Of a stretch of DNA of 64,000 nt, positions 46,159 through 54,923 are shown piece by piece; position 1 is the stretch's first letter, and each line of letters starts with the position of its first letter. The notes under the pieces are model-generated. The model did no database searches. It was not told the DNA's origin and worked only from the letters and a program-made list of their open reading frames with translations. This DNA comes from Rhodoplanes tepidamans. GTDB lineage: Bacteria > Pseudomonadota > Alphaproteobacteria > Rhizobiales > Xanthobacteraceae. A program made the translations under genes and the position numbers. The DNA lies in the NCBI RefSeq assembly GCF_030813915.1, contig NZ_JAUSUJ010000004.1, positions 264,186 to 328,185 of the forward strand, written 5' to 3'.

Positions 46159-47561
46159 CGGACGACCTCCGCCACGGCCGGCGCGCCGATCTCCTCGAAG
46201 CGCACCGGGAAGAGCGCGCCGGGATCGTCGATGCCGGTCAGCAGGTGATAGACGGCGAAGCGAAACACCTCGCCGGCCTGCAGGTCGGACGGCGAGTACG
46301 GGAAGGCGAGGTTGCCGGCGGTCGAGACGCGGCCCGGATAGCCCCAGTGCAGCAGGCTCGAGCGGGCGAAGCTGACGATCGTGTCGGCGATCTCCTGGGT
46401 CGCCGCCACCGCCTCGACGACGAGGCCGATCTCGTGCGGGGTCGCGGTCGCGCGCAGCGGCTCGCTCGCCCCCATCACGCCGTCGCGGCCATAGAGCCGG
46501 AACAGCAGCCGGTAGTCGTCCGGCGACAGCGTGCGCGAGAAATTCTCCGCGACGCGCGCGCGCACCGCATCGAGGATCGAATCGATCTGGGCGATGAAGG
46601 AGGGATCGCGCACGCCGGCGATCGACACGGTGCGGAAGCCGGCGAGCGCCGCGCCCTCGATCTTCAGCGTGTAGGGCCCGCGCATCATGCGGCTGCCGGC
46701 GACCCGCACGGTGCGCGCGTCCTCCTGCACGAAGGTCGTCGCGGTCAGGTCGAGCACGCCGCCCGGTCCGGGCAGGCGATACGGGTCGCTCTTCTCGTAG
46801 AGCGTGTGGGCCGCGACCGAGACGACGGTGCAGCGCCGCTCCGGCGCCATCGGCTCGACCAGGAAGTGATCACGTCGCAGCGTGCCCAGCATGCAGTCGC
46901 CGCCCGAGCCGGGCACCGCGGCGATGGCGGCGCATTCGAGGATTTTTCCCAGATGCACGGCGAGGCCGGCGTCGAAGCCCCGCATCAGCGGCAGCGCCGC
47001 GAACACGGCCGGGTCGTAGGCGCGGCCGGCGACGATCACGTCGGCGCCGCGCGCGAGCGCCTCGATCAGCGGCTCGGGTCCCATCTGGGCGACCAGATGG
47101 GTCGCCGCCCGCACGTCGTCGGCGCTCGCCTCCGGTCCGGGCGGCAGCGGCACCAGGCGGCCGTCGCGCTGCGCGGCGAGCAGCGTCTCGGGATCGATGT
47201 CGGCCGGGATCACGGCGAGCCGGAACGACAGGCCCTCCTCGGCCGCGATCTCGCGCACGATGGCGAGCGTCCAGTCGAGATGCGGCCGCGCCCCGCAGCC
47301 GCCCGCCGTGCCGACGATCACCGGGATGTCTCGCGCCCGCCCGGCGGCGAGCATCAGCCGCAGATCCCGCTTCACCGCGGCCCGGTCCGTGAACGGCACC
47401 CCGGCGCCGAGATAATACGGCCCCGGATCGGACGAGCCGGCGTCCACCGCGATCACGTGCGGATCACGCGCGAGCCCCGCCGCGAAGGAGGATTCGGGAA
47501 AGCCGTAGCCGAGGATCGCGGTCGGCGACAGGATTCTCAGCTCGTCGGGGGGAGGGGTCAT
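46155..47561 (-). CDS. Acyclic terpene utilization AtuA family protein (DUF1446)
   Basis: A 468-residue protein. GYGFPESSF, VDAGSSDPGPYYLGAGVPF, GTAGGCGARPHLDWTL and VIVAGRAYDPAVFAALP match DUF1446/AtuA. AtuA is named from Pseudomonas citronellol/geraniol catabolism, but most homologues sit in other contexts, so the name implies no substrate here. Paired with DUF4387 and preceded by a TctC-type receptor and LysR regulator on the same strand, suggesting an organic-acid catabolic unit. Confidence 0.78.
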   Translation of the reverse strand: MTPPPDELRILSPTAILGYGFPESSFAAGLARDPHVIAVDAGSSDPGPYYLGAGVPFTDRAAVKRDLRLMLAAGRARDIPVIVGTAGGCGARPHLDWTLAIVREIAAEEGLSFRLAVIPADIDPETLLAAQRDGRLVPLPPGPEASADDVRAATHLVAQMGPEPLIEALARGADVIVAGRAYDPAVFAALPLMRGFDAGLAVHLGKILECAAIAAVPGSGGDCMLGTLRRDHFLVEPMAPERRCTVVSVAAHTLYEKSDPYRLPGPGGVLDLTATTFVQEDARTVRVAGSRMMRGPYTLKIEGAALAGFRTVSIAGVRDPSFIAQIDSILDAVRARVAENFSRTLSPDDYRLLFRLYGRDGVMGASEPLRATATPHEIGLVVEAVAATQEIADTIVSFARSSLLHWGYPGRVSTAGNLAFPYSPSDLQAGEVFRFAVYHLLTGIDDPGALFPVRFEEIGAPAVAEVVR

Positions 47562-47638
47562 CTGTGCTTGTCTCTTCCGTGCGATCGGAGTCGCTCAGCC
47601 ATTTCGGAGGCTCGATCGCGGGCTCCGAGTCCGGGGCT

Positions 47639-47794
47639 CACCCCCCTCCCCGACCCTCCCCCACAAGGGGGGAGGGAGCAGGCTGCGGCAAGTGGCCTGA
47701 TCATCGAAGCAGACGATAAGGTTCGCCGATCGGCACAGGGAAGCGGCTCCAGCGTTCCCTCCCCCCTTGTGGGGGAGGGACAGGGAGGGGGGTA
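47639..47794. repeat. Type E long inverted repeat
   Basis: The left arm (47639-47680) reads CACCCCCCTCCCCGACCCTC then CCCCACAAGGGGGGAGGGAG. The right arm (47753-47794) is its near complement, CGTTCCCTCCCCCCTTGTGG then GGGAGGGACAGGGAGGGGGG. About 70 bases separate the arms. It fills most of the 290 bases between the receptor and AtuA genes and is the only copy seen here. Confidence 0.8.
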
Positions 47795-47851
47795 GCCCCA
47801 CGCACGACGCTGTCGTTTCATCCATCGTGGTGTGCCATCGTGAATCCCACC

Positions 47852-48850
47852 TCACTCCACCTTGGCGCCGGCGGCCTTCACGACCTCGGCCCAGGTGGCG
47901 AGATCGGTGTCGAGGCGCTTCGCCAGCTCCTCGGGCGTCGAGGTGACGATGGTGGCGCCCTGCGCCTTCAGCTTCTCCTGGACGCCGGGGTCGTTCATCG
48001 CCTTCACGGCGGCGTCGTGCAGCCTGTCGCGGATCGCCACCGGCAGGCCGCGCGGCGCGAACAGCGCCACCCACAGGTCGGCCGCGAAGCCCGGGATCGT
48101 CTCGGCGATCGCCGGAATGTCGGGCGCCGCCGGGGTGCGCTGCGCCGAGCTCATCGCCAGCGCCTTGAGCGACTTGCCCTGCAGCTGCGACATCACCGAC
48201 GGCATGCTGGCGAAGCCGAGCATCACGTGGCCGGCGATCATGTCGTTGATGGCCGGGGCGACGCCACGATACGGCACATGGGTGAGCGGAATGCCGGCGC
48301 GGCTCTTCAGCATCTCGCCGAGCAGGTGGTTGAGCGTGCCGTTGCCGGCGGAGGCGTATTGCAGCGGCTGCGCGGCGTTCTGCCGGGCGAGCCCGATCAG
48401 CTCGGCGACCGTGTCGGCCTTGAGCGAGGGATGCGCGACCAGCACGTTCGGCACCGTCGCCAGCATGGTGATCGGCTCGAAGTCCTTCACCGGGTCGAAG
48501 CCGAGCTTGGAGAACAGCGCCGGATTGATCGCCTGGGTCGACGAGATGTTGACGATGAGCGTGTAGCCGTCCGGCGCCGCGCGGGCCGCCGAGGCGGTGC
48601 CGATGTTGCCGCCGGCGCCGACCCGGTTCTCCACCACGAAGCGGGCCTGGCCGAGACTCTCGCCCATCTTGTCGGCGAGCACGCGGGCGACGATGTCGTT
48701 GGTGCCGCCCGCCGCCTGCGGCACGACGACGATGACGGGGCGGCTCGGATAGACGTCCTGGGCCGCGGCCGGCGCCGCCGCGAGGCCGGCCGACAGAAGC
48801 GCGGCCGCGGCGAGGAGCGCGCGGCGGGAGAGCGGGAACGAATCGGTCAT
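47852..48850 (-). CDS. Tripartite tricarboxylate transporter receptor (TctC/Bug family)
   Basis: A 332-residue periplasmic binding protein. Residues 1-30 are an export signal with SRRALL near the start (Tat-like twin arginine at 9-10) and APAAA before Q31. The mature part has YPSRPVIVVVPQAAGGTNDIVAR, ENRVGAGGNIGT and YASAGNGTLNHLLGEM, typical of Bug proteins that bind dicarboxylates and other acids. No tctA or tctB membrane genes are nearby, so it is an orphan receptor. GGAGGA precedes the ATG. Confidence 0.88.
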   Translation of the reverse strand: MTDSFPLSRRALLAAAALLSAGLAAAPAAAQDVYPSRPVIVVVPQAAGGTNDIVARVLADKMGESLGQARFVVENRVGAGGNIGTASAARAAPDGYTLIVNISSTQAINPALFSKLGFDPVKDFEPITMLATVPNVLVAHPSLKADTVAELIGLARQNAAQPLQYASAGNGTLNHLLGEMLKSRAGIPLTHVPYRGVAPAINDMIAGHVMLGFASMPSVMSQLQGKSLKALAMSSAQRTPAAPDIPAIAETIPGFAADLWVALFAPRGLPVAIRDRLHDAAVKAMNDPGVQEKLKAQGATIVTSTPEELAKRLDTDLATWAEVVKAAGAKVE

Positions 48851-48967
48851 GAAAAGGTCCTCCCTCGGTTGCGGGCCGGCGATCTCCGCCGCCGGATGAA
48901 ACCGAGGGTAGGCGGGCGGCGCGCAGGACGGGAAATACCGTCTCGCTCTGCGGGCCATAAGCCCCGC

Positions 48968-49939
48968 TTATGCCGTCCCGGCCAGCCGGACGCCGCGCCA
49001 GGCGCCGGCGTCGACGCGCGCGCGGGCGAGCGCCAGCAGCAGGTCGTGCACGGCCTCGACGGCCGGCGTGCGGGCCGCCGAGGCGAGCCGGCACAGGCTG
49101 ACGGGGCGCGCCACCTCCGGCGCCACCAGCCGGCGGTGCGCCAGCGTCGCGCCCGGCGGCAGCGCGGCGAGCGCCGAGAACGGCAGCACCGTGCAGGCGA
49201 GGCCGTCGAGCGCGGCGCCGAGCAGCAGCGGCAGCGAGTCGATGTCGGCGACCACGGTCGGCGCCTCGACGCCGGCCTGGGCGAAGGCGCGCTCGACCAG
49301 CAGCCGCAGGCCCTGGCTGCCGCTCGGCAGCACCAGCGGCACGCCGGCGAGCGCCGCCACCGGGCAGGTCGCCGCCGCGTCGTCGCCGGCCGCCGCGGGC
49401 AGCGGGCCCATGACGAACAGGTCCTCCTGCAGCAGCGGCTCGACCGCGACATTGGGCGTCTCGACGTCGCGATAGAGCATCACCAGGTCGAGCCGGCCGT
49501 TGGCGAGCAGCTCGGCCAGATAGCCGCTCATCGATTCGAAGATCTGCAGCCGCAGGCCGGGATGGCGGGCGCGCACCAGGCGCAGCAGCGGCGCCGCCAG
49601 CATGGCGGCGACCGTGGTGGGCAGGCCGACCGCGACCGTGCCGGTGACGCCGGCGCCGGCGCCGCCGCGCACCTCGGCGGCCGCCTCCTCGAGCTGGCGC
49701 AGCACCGTGCGGGCGTGGCGGTAGAGCGCCTTGCCGGCCTCGGTCGGCCGCACACCCTGCGGGCTGCGCAGCAGCAGCGCGGTCTTCAGCTCCGCCTCCA
49801 GCCGGGTCATGCGCTGGCTCAGCGCCGGCTGCGCCACGTGCAGATGCGCGGCCGCCCGGGTCAGGCTGCCGAGATCCACGATGGCGACGAAGGCCTTCAG
49901 CTGACGGATGTCCATGGCGGCGGGCTGGTCGGATGACAC
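48968..49939 (-). CDS. LysR-family transcriptional regulator
   Basis: A 323-residue protein. The N-terminal HTH is LKAFVAIVDLGSLTRAAAHLHVAQPALSQRMTRLE; a PBP2-type effector domain follows (TVAVGLPTTVAAMLAAPLL onward). MDIRQLKAF at 49915 is an equally plausible start. It is transcribed in the same direction as the receptor gene downstream, unlike the usual divergent LysR layout, and probably controls the receptor-AtuA unit. Confidence 0.87.
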   Translation of the reverse strand: MSSDQPAAMDIRQLKAFVAIVDLGSLTRAAAHLHVAQPALSQRMTRLEAELKTALLLRSPQGVRPTEAGKALYRHARTVLRQLEEAAAEVRGGAGAGVTGTVAVGLPTTVAAMLAAPLLRLVRARHPGLRLQIFESMSGYLAELLANGRLDLVMLYRDVETPNVAVEPLLQEDLFVMGPLPAAAGDDAAATCPVAALAGVPLVLPSGSQGLRLLVERAFAQAGVEAPTVVADIDSLPLLLGAALDGLACTVLPFSALAALPPGATLAHRRLVAPEVARPVSLCRLASAARTPAVEAVHDLLLALARARVDAGAWRGVRLAGTA

Positions 49940-49987
49940 CGGCCGATCCTAGAGCATATCGCGACGGCGATGCATCGCCCCCGATCT

Positions 49988-50068
49988 CCGCTCGTCGCCG
50001 CGAAGGGAGGACCCAGGAGCCTCACGACCTGCGGCCCCTGGAGTCCCGCTTGCGCGGGACTGAGCGGA
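49988..50068. repeat. Type D palindromic repeat, copy 3
   Basis: Starts CCGCTCGTCGCCGCGAAGGG and ends GCGGGACTGAGCGG with an internal CCCAGGAGCC / GGCCCCTGG arm pair. It lies between the LysR and membrane-protein genes. Confidence 0.7.
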
Positions 50069-50107
50069 GGGTGGGGCGAGCTCGGCGAAAGGCGCGCAGG
50101 CGCCGGC

Positions 50108-50920
50108 TCAGCCGGCCGGCGGACGCGGCTTCGGCGGCCGCGGCCGGCGCACCAGCAGGACGGTGAGGTTGAACCCGATCGCGACGGCGAGCGCCGTCGC
50201 GAGGCCGGGCCACACGCCGACCAGCGGCACCGCGAGATGGATGGTGAGGCAGGCGGACGAGAAGCCGATCAGGCCGAGCAGCGCGTTGGCGATGATGGCG
50301 GCGGTCGGCGGCCCGCCGAGCCGCGGCTGCAGGATCATCACGAAGCTCAGCAGCACCACCGGGAAGGCGGAGAGCAGGCCCGTGAAGGCGGTGCCGAGCC
50401 AGGAGCTGCCCGTCACCACGAAGCCGACCAGGCTCGCCACCATCAGGGCGCGGGCCGGGATGTCGTACCAGCGCCGCCGCGCCGGCAGGATGCGGGCGTG
50501 GCGGAAGCGCGCCGCCAGCGTCACGCAGGCGATCAGCACGCCGAACACGGCGGCCGCCGCCGGCACCGTCGTCCACGCCACCGCCTGCACGCCGAGCGCG
50601 GCGACGAACCAGCAGGCGAGCGCCCCGAGCGAGCTCGGCGCGGTTCCGCAGCGCTGCGCCAGCACCACATAGGCGAGCGCGAAGGCGCCGTTGGCGATGT
50701 TGGCCGTGAAGCTCGCCAGCGCCGCGTCGGCGATGAAGCCCGGCCCGTGGTCGAGCGCCAGGAACACATAGGCCGGCCCGGTCGAGGTCGGCAGCGTCGC
50801 GATCATGGCGCCGATCACCGCCCCGGCCCGCTCGGCCGCCAGCGTCGCGGCGACGACGATCAGGGCCGTGATCGCCATCTTGCTGGCGAGCGGCAGCAGC
50901 AACGCGAGATCGGGAGACAT
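50108..50920 (-). CDS. Polytopic membrane protein of unknown function
   Basis: A 270-residue protein with about eight predicted transmembrane helices and a Pro/Arg-rich end. IGAMIATLPTSTGPAYVFLALDHG near 35-58 and MILQPRLGGPPTAAIIANALLG near 195-216 look like re-entrant or transport elements. No known transporter family was recognised. It is not obviously coupled to its neighbours. Confidence 0.65.
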   Translation of the reverse strand: MSPDLALLLPLASKMAITALIVVAATLAAERAGAVIGAMIATLPTSTGPAYVFLALDHGPGFIADAALASFTANIANGAFALAYVVLAQRCGTAPSSLGALACWFVAALGVQAVAWTTVPAAAAVFGVLIACVTLAARFRHARILPARRRWYDIPARALMVASLVGFVVTGSSWLGTAFTGLLSAFPVVLLSFVMILQPRLGGPPTAAIIANALLGLIGFSSACLTIHLAVPLVGVWPGLATALAVAIGFNLTVLLVRRPRPPKPRPPAG

Positions 50921-50944
50921 GTCGAAACCGGGATCCTTCAGCCA

Positions 50945-51049
50945 GTCATTCCGGGGCGCGGGCGAACCCCGCGAACCCGGAATCCAGCGGCGACCTCGGA
51001 ATCAGGGTCTGGATTCCGGGCTCGTCGCGGCGCGGCGTCCCGGAATGAC
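50945..51049. repeat. Type A paired palindrome, copy 5
   Basis: Starts GTCATTCCGGGGCGCGGGCG and ends GGCGTCCCGGAATGAC, with inner CCCGGAATCCAGC and CTGGATTCCGGG arms. It occupies most of the gap between the OsmC and membrane-protein genes. Confidence 0.87.
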
Positions 51050-51103
51050 CACCGAATGGGATCGATCACCCGACTCTGATACGAGCGGCGTCGCAGCGCC
51101 CCC

Positions 51104-51613
51104 TCAGGCGCGGTCGAGCCGCACCGTGACCGGCGGGCCGTTCCGGATGGTCTGGTAGACGACGCAGTAGCGCTCGGTCAACGTCAGGAGCTGGTCGAGC
51201 TGCTCCTGCGGCGCGTCGGTGTCGACCGTGAAGGTCAGGCGGATCGCGGCGAAGCCGACCGGCGCGTCCTTGGCGACGCCGAGCGTCCCGCGGAAGTCGA
51301 GGTCGCCCTCCGCCGCGACCGTGCCGCCCGCCAGCGGGATCGCCAGCGCGGTCGCCACCGCCTTCAAGGTCACGCCGGCGCAGGCGACCAGCGCCTCCAG
51401 CAGCATGTCGCCCGAGCACAGCTCGAGCCCGCTGCCGCCGGTCGCCGGATGCAGGCCGGCGACCGCCAGCGCCCGCCCGGTCTCCACCTTGCAGGCGATC
51501 GCCTGGTCGGCGAGCGTGCCCCTCGCCTTCAGGGTGACCATCGCGGTCGTCGGATCGGCCTTGTAGCGCTCCTTGATCGGGGCCTGCAGGGCGCGCAGCG
51601 CGGTCGCATCCAT
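51104..51613 (-). CDS. OsmC family protein
   Basis: A 169-residue protein. CSGDMLLEALVACAGVTLKAVA gives the first redox cysteine on the family helix, and LTERYCVVYQTI supplies the second. OsmC/Ohr-type proteins are thiol peroxidases or redox proteins that reduce organic hydroperoxides. It has a single-gene context between a repeat and the histidine kinase gene. Confidence 0.82.
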   Translation of the reverse strand: MDATALRALQAPIKERYKADPTTAMVTLKARGTLADQAIACKVETGRALAVAGLHPATGGSGLELCSGDMLLEALVACAGVTLKAVATALAIPLAGGTVAAEGDLDFRGTLGVAKDAPVGFAAIRLTFTVDTDAPQEQLDQLLTLTERYCVVYQTIRNGPPVTVRLDRA

Positions 51614-51849
51614 CGGGGCGTCTCTCGGTTCGGGGGTTTTCGCCGGACCCGCACGTTAGCGCCCGCCGCGGCGCGCGCAAGCGCCCCGGAGGCCACTCCT
51701 AAGCCTTTGTGAATACGTTCGGTTTGACTGGACCCCGGCAATCCGCCACCTTGTCCGAAACCTCTTCGCGTGTTTTCGCGCCGTGGCGACGCGCCGTTGC
51801 GTCGCCGCTGGTCTCAGCCCGTTCCGCTGCCGTGTCCGAGTCCCGAGTG

Positions 51850-54600
51850 ATGACAGCGCATCGCGCGAACGCCGATCCTTCCGCCCCCGAACCCGGACGA
51901 GCCGACATCATTTCCAGGACCTTCCAATTCCTCGCCGGCGGCGGCGAGATGGGCGCGCTCATGCGGGCCCACGACTGGACGCAGTCGCCGCTCGGACCGC
52001 CCGAGCGCTGGCCCGACGCGCTCAAGATGGCGGTCAGCATCTGCCTCGCCTCCCGCTTCCCCATGGTGATCTGGTGGGGGCCCGACCTGGTGATGCTCTA
52101 CAACGACGCCTACCGGCCGATCCTCGGCATGACCAAGCATCCGGCGAGCCTCGGCCGGTCCGGCCGCGGCATCTGGCCGGAGACCTGGAGCATCATCGGG
52201 CCGCAGCTGGAGAGCGTGCTGGAGGGCGAGGCGACCTGGTCGCAGGACGTGCTGCTGCCGCTCGACCGCAACAACTACCTGGAAGAGGCCTACTTCACCT
52301 ACTCCTACAGCCCGATCAAGCACGCCGACGGGCGCGTCGGCGGGGTCTTCACGGCGGTCACCGAGACCACCGAGCGGGTGCTGGGCGAGCGCCGCCTGCG
52401 CATCCTGCGCGAGCTCGCGGCGCAGACCGCCGAGGCGCGCACCGTGGCCGAGGCCGGACGCCGCGCCCTCGCCGTGCTCGGCGCCGACAATCCCGACCTC
52501 CCGCTGGCGCTCCTCTATCTGGTCGACGACGAGCGCGGCGTCGCCCGCGCGGTCGGGGCGTGCCGGGTGCCGGCCGACAAGTACGCCGCCGACATCGGCC
52601 CCGACGACGACGATCCCTGGCACGTCGCGCGGGTGATCCGCACCGGCGAGCCGGCGCTGATCGACTATCTGCCGTTCCGCTTCGGCTCGCTGCCCGGCAC
52701 CGTGTGGCCCGAGCCGGTGAAGCGCGCCCTGGTGCTGCCGGTGCCGCGGCTCGGCGCCGCCGGCGCCGTGTGCGGCGCCATCGTGCTCGGCATCAATCCG
52801 CGCCGCGCCTTCGACGACGACTATCGCGGCTTCCTCGATCTCGTCGTCGGCCACCTCGCCAGCGCGGTGTCGAACGCCCGGGCGAGCGAGGAGGAGCGCC
52901 GCCGCAGCGACGAGCTCCAGCGGCTGGAGGCGCGCTTCCGCGACCTCGCCGATTCGGCGCCCGTGATGATCTGGGTGTCGGATCCGGCCGGCGCCTGCAC
53001 CTGGTTCAACCGGCCGTGGCTCGCCTTCACGGGCCTCGGCCTGGACGCCTCGCTCGGCGACGGCTGGCTCGCCGCCGTCCATCCCGACGACCGCACCCGC
53101 TGCGAGAGCGTCCGCGACTCCGCCTTCGCGCAGCGCGAGCCGTTCCGCTTCGAGTTCCGGCTGCGCCGCCGCGACGGCGAGTGGTGCCAGGTCGACGACA
53201 CCGGCGTGCCGCACTACGCCGCCGACGGCACCTTCCTGGGCTTCGTCGGCTCCTGCGTCGACGTCAGCGACGCGCGCCGCTTCGAGGCGGCGCTGCGCAA
53301 GAGCCGCGAGGAGCTGATCCGCCTCAACGAGACGCTGGAGACCCGGGTCGCCGAGCGCACCGAGGATCTGGCCGCCGCCAACCGCCAGCTGCTCGCCCAG
53401 ATCGAGGAGCGCGAGCAGGTCGAGGCGACGCTGCGCCAGATGCAGCGGCTCGACGCGGTCGGCCAGCTCACCTCGGGCGTCGCCCACGACTTCAACAACC
53501 TGCTCACCGTGATCCTCGGCAACGCCAGCTGGCTGGAGCGGCTGTGGGCCGACGCCGACGATCCCAAGCTGATGCGGCGCGTCACCCACATCCGCATCGC
53601 CGCCGAGCGCGGCGCCAAGCTGATCGCCCAGCTGCTCGCCTTCTCGCGCCGCCAGCGGCTGGAGCCGCGCGCCCTCGACCTCAACGAGACGGTGACGCGC
53701 ATGCGCGAGCTGCTCGGCACCACCATGGGCGGCGGCATCGAGATCGAGACCGTGCTGGCGCCGGCGCCGTGGTCGGCGCTGGTCGACCCGACCCAGCTCG
53801 AGCTCGTGGTGCTCAACCTCGCCATCAACGCCCGCGACGCCATGCAGGTCGGCGGCCGGCTGACGGTGCGCACCGCCAACGTCACGCGCGGTGACCAGAC
53901 CCGGCCCGAGCACCCGGTGCCGGGCGACTATGTCGAGCTGGCGGTCAGCGACACCGGCACCGGCATGTCCGAGGAGGTGCTGGCCAAGGCGTTCGAGCCG
54001 TTCTTCACCACCAAGACGGTCGGCAAGGGCTCCGGCCTCGGCCTGTCCCAGGTGCTCGGCTTCGCCAAGCAGTCGGGCGGCGGCGTGGCGATCGAGACCG
54101 AGGCCGACCGGGGCACCACGGTGCGGGTGTTCTTCCCGCGCGCGCCGCTCGCCGAGGAGGCCGAGACCGACGGCGCGCCCGAGGCGCCGGCCGGCCGGGC
54201 GCTGTCCGCCTGCGTGCTGGTGGTCGACGACGACGACGACGTCCGCCACGTCACTGCGGCGATGCTGGAGACGCTCGGCCACCGCGTCGTCGAGGCGGGC
54301 AGCGGCGGCGCCGCGCTGGAGCGCCTCGCCTCGCGCGACGACATCGACCTCGCCCTGATCGACTTCGCCATGCCGGGGATGAGCGGCCTCGACCTCGCCC
54401 GCGAGGCGCGGGCGCGCCGCCCCGCCCTGCCGATCCTGTTCATCACCGGCTACGCCGATTCGACCGTGCTGGCCGGCGTCCGCCACGAGCACATCCTGCG
54501 GAAGCCCTTCCTGGAAGCCGAGCTCGACCGCCGCATCCGCGCCGTGCTGGCCAACACCCGCGCCGGCACCGTCGACGCCCTGATGACGCCGCCGCGGTAG
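51850..54600 (+). CDS. PAS/GAF hybrid histidine kinase with receiver domain
   Basis: A 916-residue soluble sensor kinase. The N-terminal PAS-like sensor (about 25-180) contains DWTQSPLGPPERWPDALK and MVIWWGPDLVMLYNDAYRPILG. A GAF domain (about 185-345) and a PAS/PAC domain (about 365-490) follow, then a coiled coil. The HisKA box GVAHDFNNLLTVILG has His546; the HATPase domain has LNLAINARDAM, DTGTGM and GLGLSQV. A C-terminal receiver domain has phospho-acceptor Asp838 in LIDFAMPG. The ATG at 51850 is used; an in-frame ATG at 51709 adds 47 residues of low-complexity sequence. No partner regulator gene is adjacent. Confidence 0.88.
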   Translation: MTAHRANADPSAPEPGRADIISRTFQFLAGGGEMGALMRAHDWTQSPLGPPERWPDALKMAVSICLASRFPMVIWWGPDLVMLYNDAYRPILGMTKHPASLGRSGRGIWPETWSIIGPQLESVLEGEATWSQDVLLPLDRNNYLEEAYFTYSYSPIKHADGRVGGVFTAVTETTERVLGERRLRILRELAAQTAEARTVAEAGRRALAVLGADNPDLPLALLYLVDDERGVARAVGACRVPADKYAADIGPDDDDPWHVARVIRTGEPALIDYLPFRFGSLPGTVWPEPVKRALVLPVPRLGAAGAVCGAIVLGINPRRAFDDDYRGFLDLVVGHLASAVSNARASEEERRRSDELQRLEARFRDLADSAPVMIWVSDPAGACTWFNRPWLAFTGLGLDASLGDGWLAAVHPDDRTRCESVRDSAFAQREPFRFEFRLRRRDGEWCQVDDTGVPHYAADGTFLGFVGSCVDVSDARRFEAALRKSREELIRLNETLETRVAERTEDLAAANRQLLAQIEEREQVEATLRQMQRLDAVGQLTSGVAHDFNNLLTVILGNASWLERLWADADDPKLMRRVTHIRIAAERGAKLIAQLLAFSRRQRLEPRALDLNETVTRMRELLGTTMGGGIEIETVLAPAPWSALVDPTQLELVVLNLAINARDAMQVGGRLTVRTANVTRGDQTRPEHPVPGDYVELAVSDTGTGMSEEVLAKAFEPFFTTKTVGKGSGLGLSQVLGFAKQSGGGVAIETEADRGTTVRVFFPRAPLAEEAETDGAPEAPAGRALSACVLVVDDDDDVRHVTAAMLETLGHRVVEAGSGGAALERLASRDDIDLALIDFAMPGMSGLDLAREARARRPALPILFITGYADSTVLAGVRHEHILRKPFLEAELDRRIRAVLANTRAGTVDALMTPPR

Positions 54601-54647
54601 CGCCGCAAACGACATTCATCGCCCGGGTGATTCCGTCCGGCACGGCC

Positions 54648-54775
54648 CGTCCCTCTCCCCTCGCGGGAGAGAGTGGCTCGCCGCGAAGCGGCGAGACGGG
54701 TGAGGGGGCCGTCCTCTTGCTCGGAGATCGTGGCACGCCCCCTCACCCGCCCTCGCTGCGCGAAGGGAGAGGGAC
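54648..54775. repeat. Type C palindromic repeat, full copy
   Basis: Begins CGTCCCTCTCCCCTCGCGGG and ends GCGAAGGGAGAGGGACG. Internal CGCCGCGAAGCGGCG and CACCCGTCTCG-like arms make further hairpins. It lies between the kinase and the convergent hydroxylase operon, in a 323-base gap. Confidence 0.8.
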
Positions 54776-54854
54776 GCGGAAGGCGCGGCGCTGCTCGGGC
54801 CGGCCGCAGGCCGGACCTCGAGGTCCACGTTCCGGAATGACGAAGGAAGCCGAG

Positions 54855-54879
54855 AAAAAACGGCGCCTTTCGGCGCCGT
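54855..54879 (-). terminator. Intrinsic terminator of the four-subunit hydroxylase operon
   Basis: On the minus strand, stem ACGGCGCC / GGCGCCGT with a GAAA loop, then a run of T (54860-54855). It lies 45 bases after the last hydroxylase gene. Confidence 0.88.
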
Positions 54880-54923
54880 CAGGAGGCGTGCGCGGCCGTC
54901 TTCCGCGGCCGCGGTGGAGGGGC

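Noticed and set aside
51814..54615. 933-codon frame antisense to the hybrid histidine kinase
   Set aside because: No recognisable domain, whereas the sense frame has intact HisKA, HATPase and receiver motifs.
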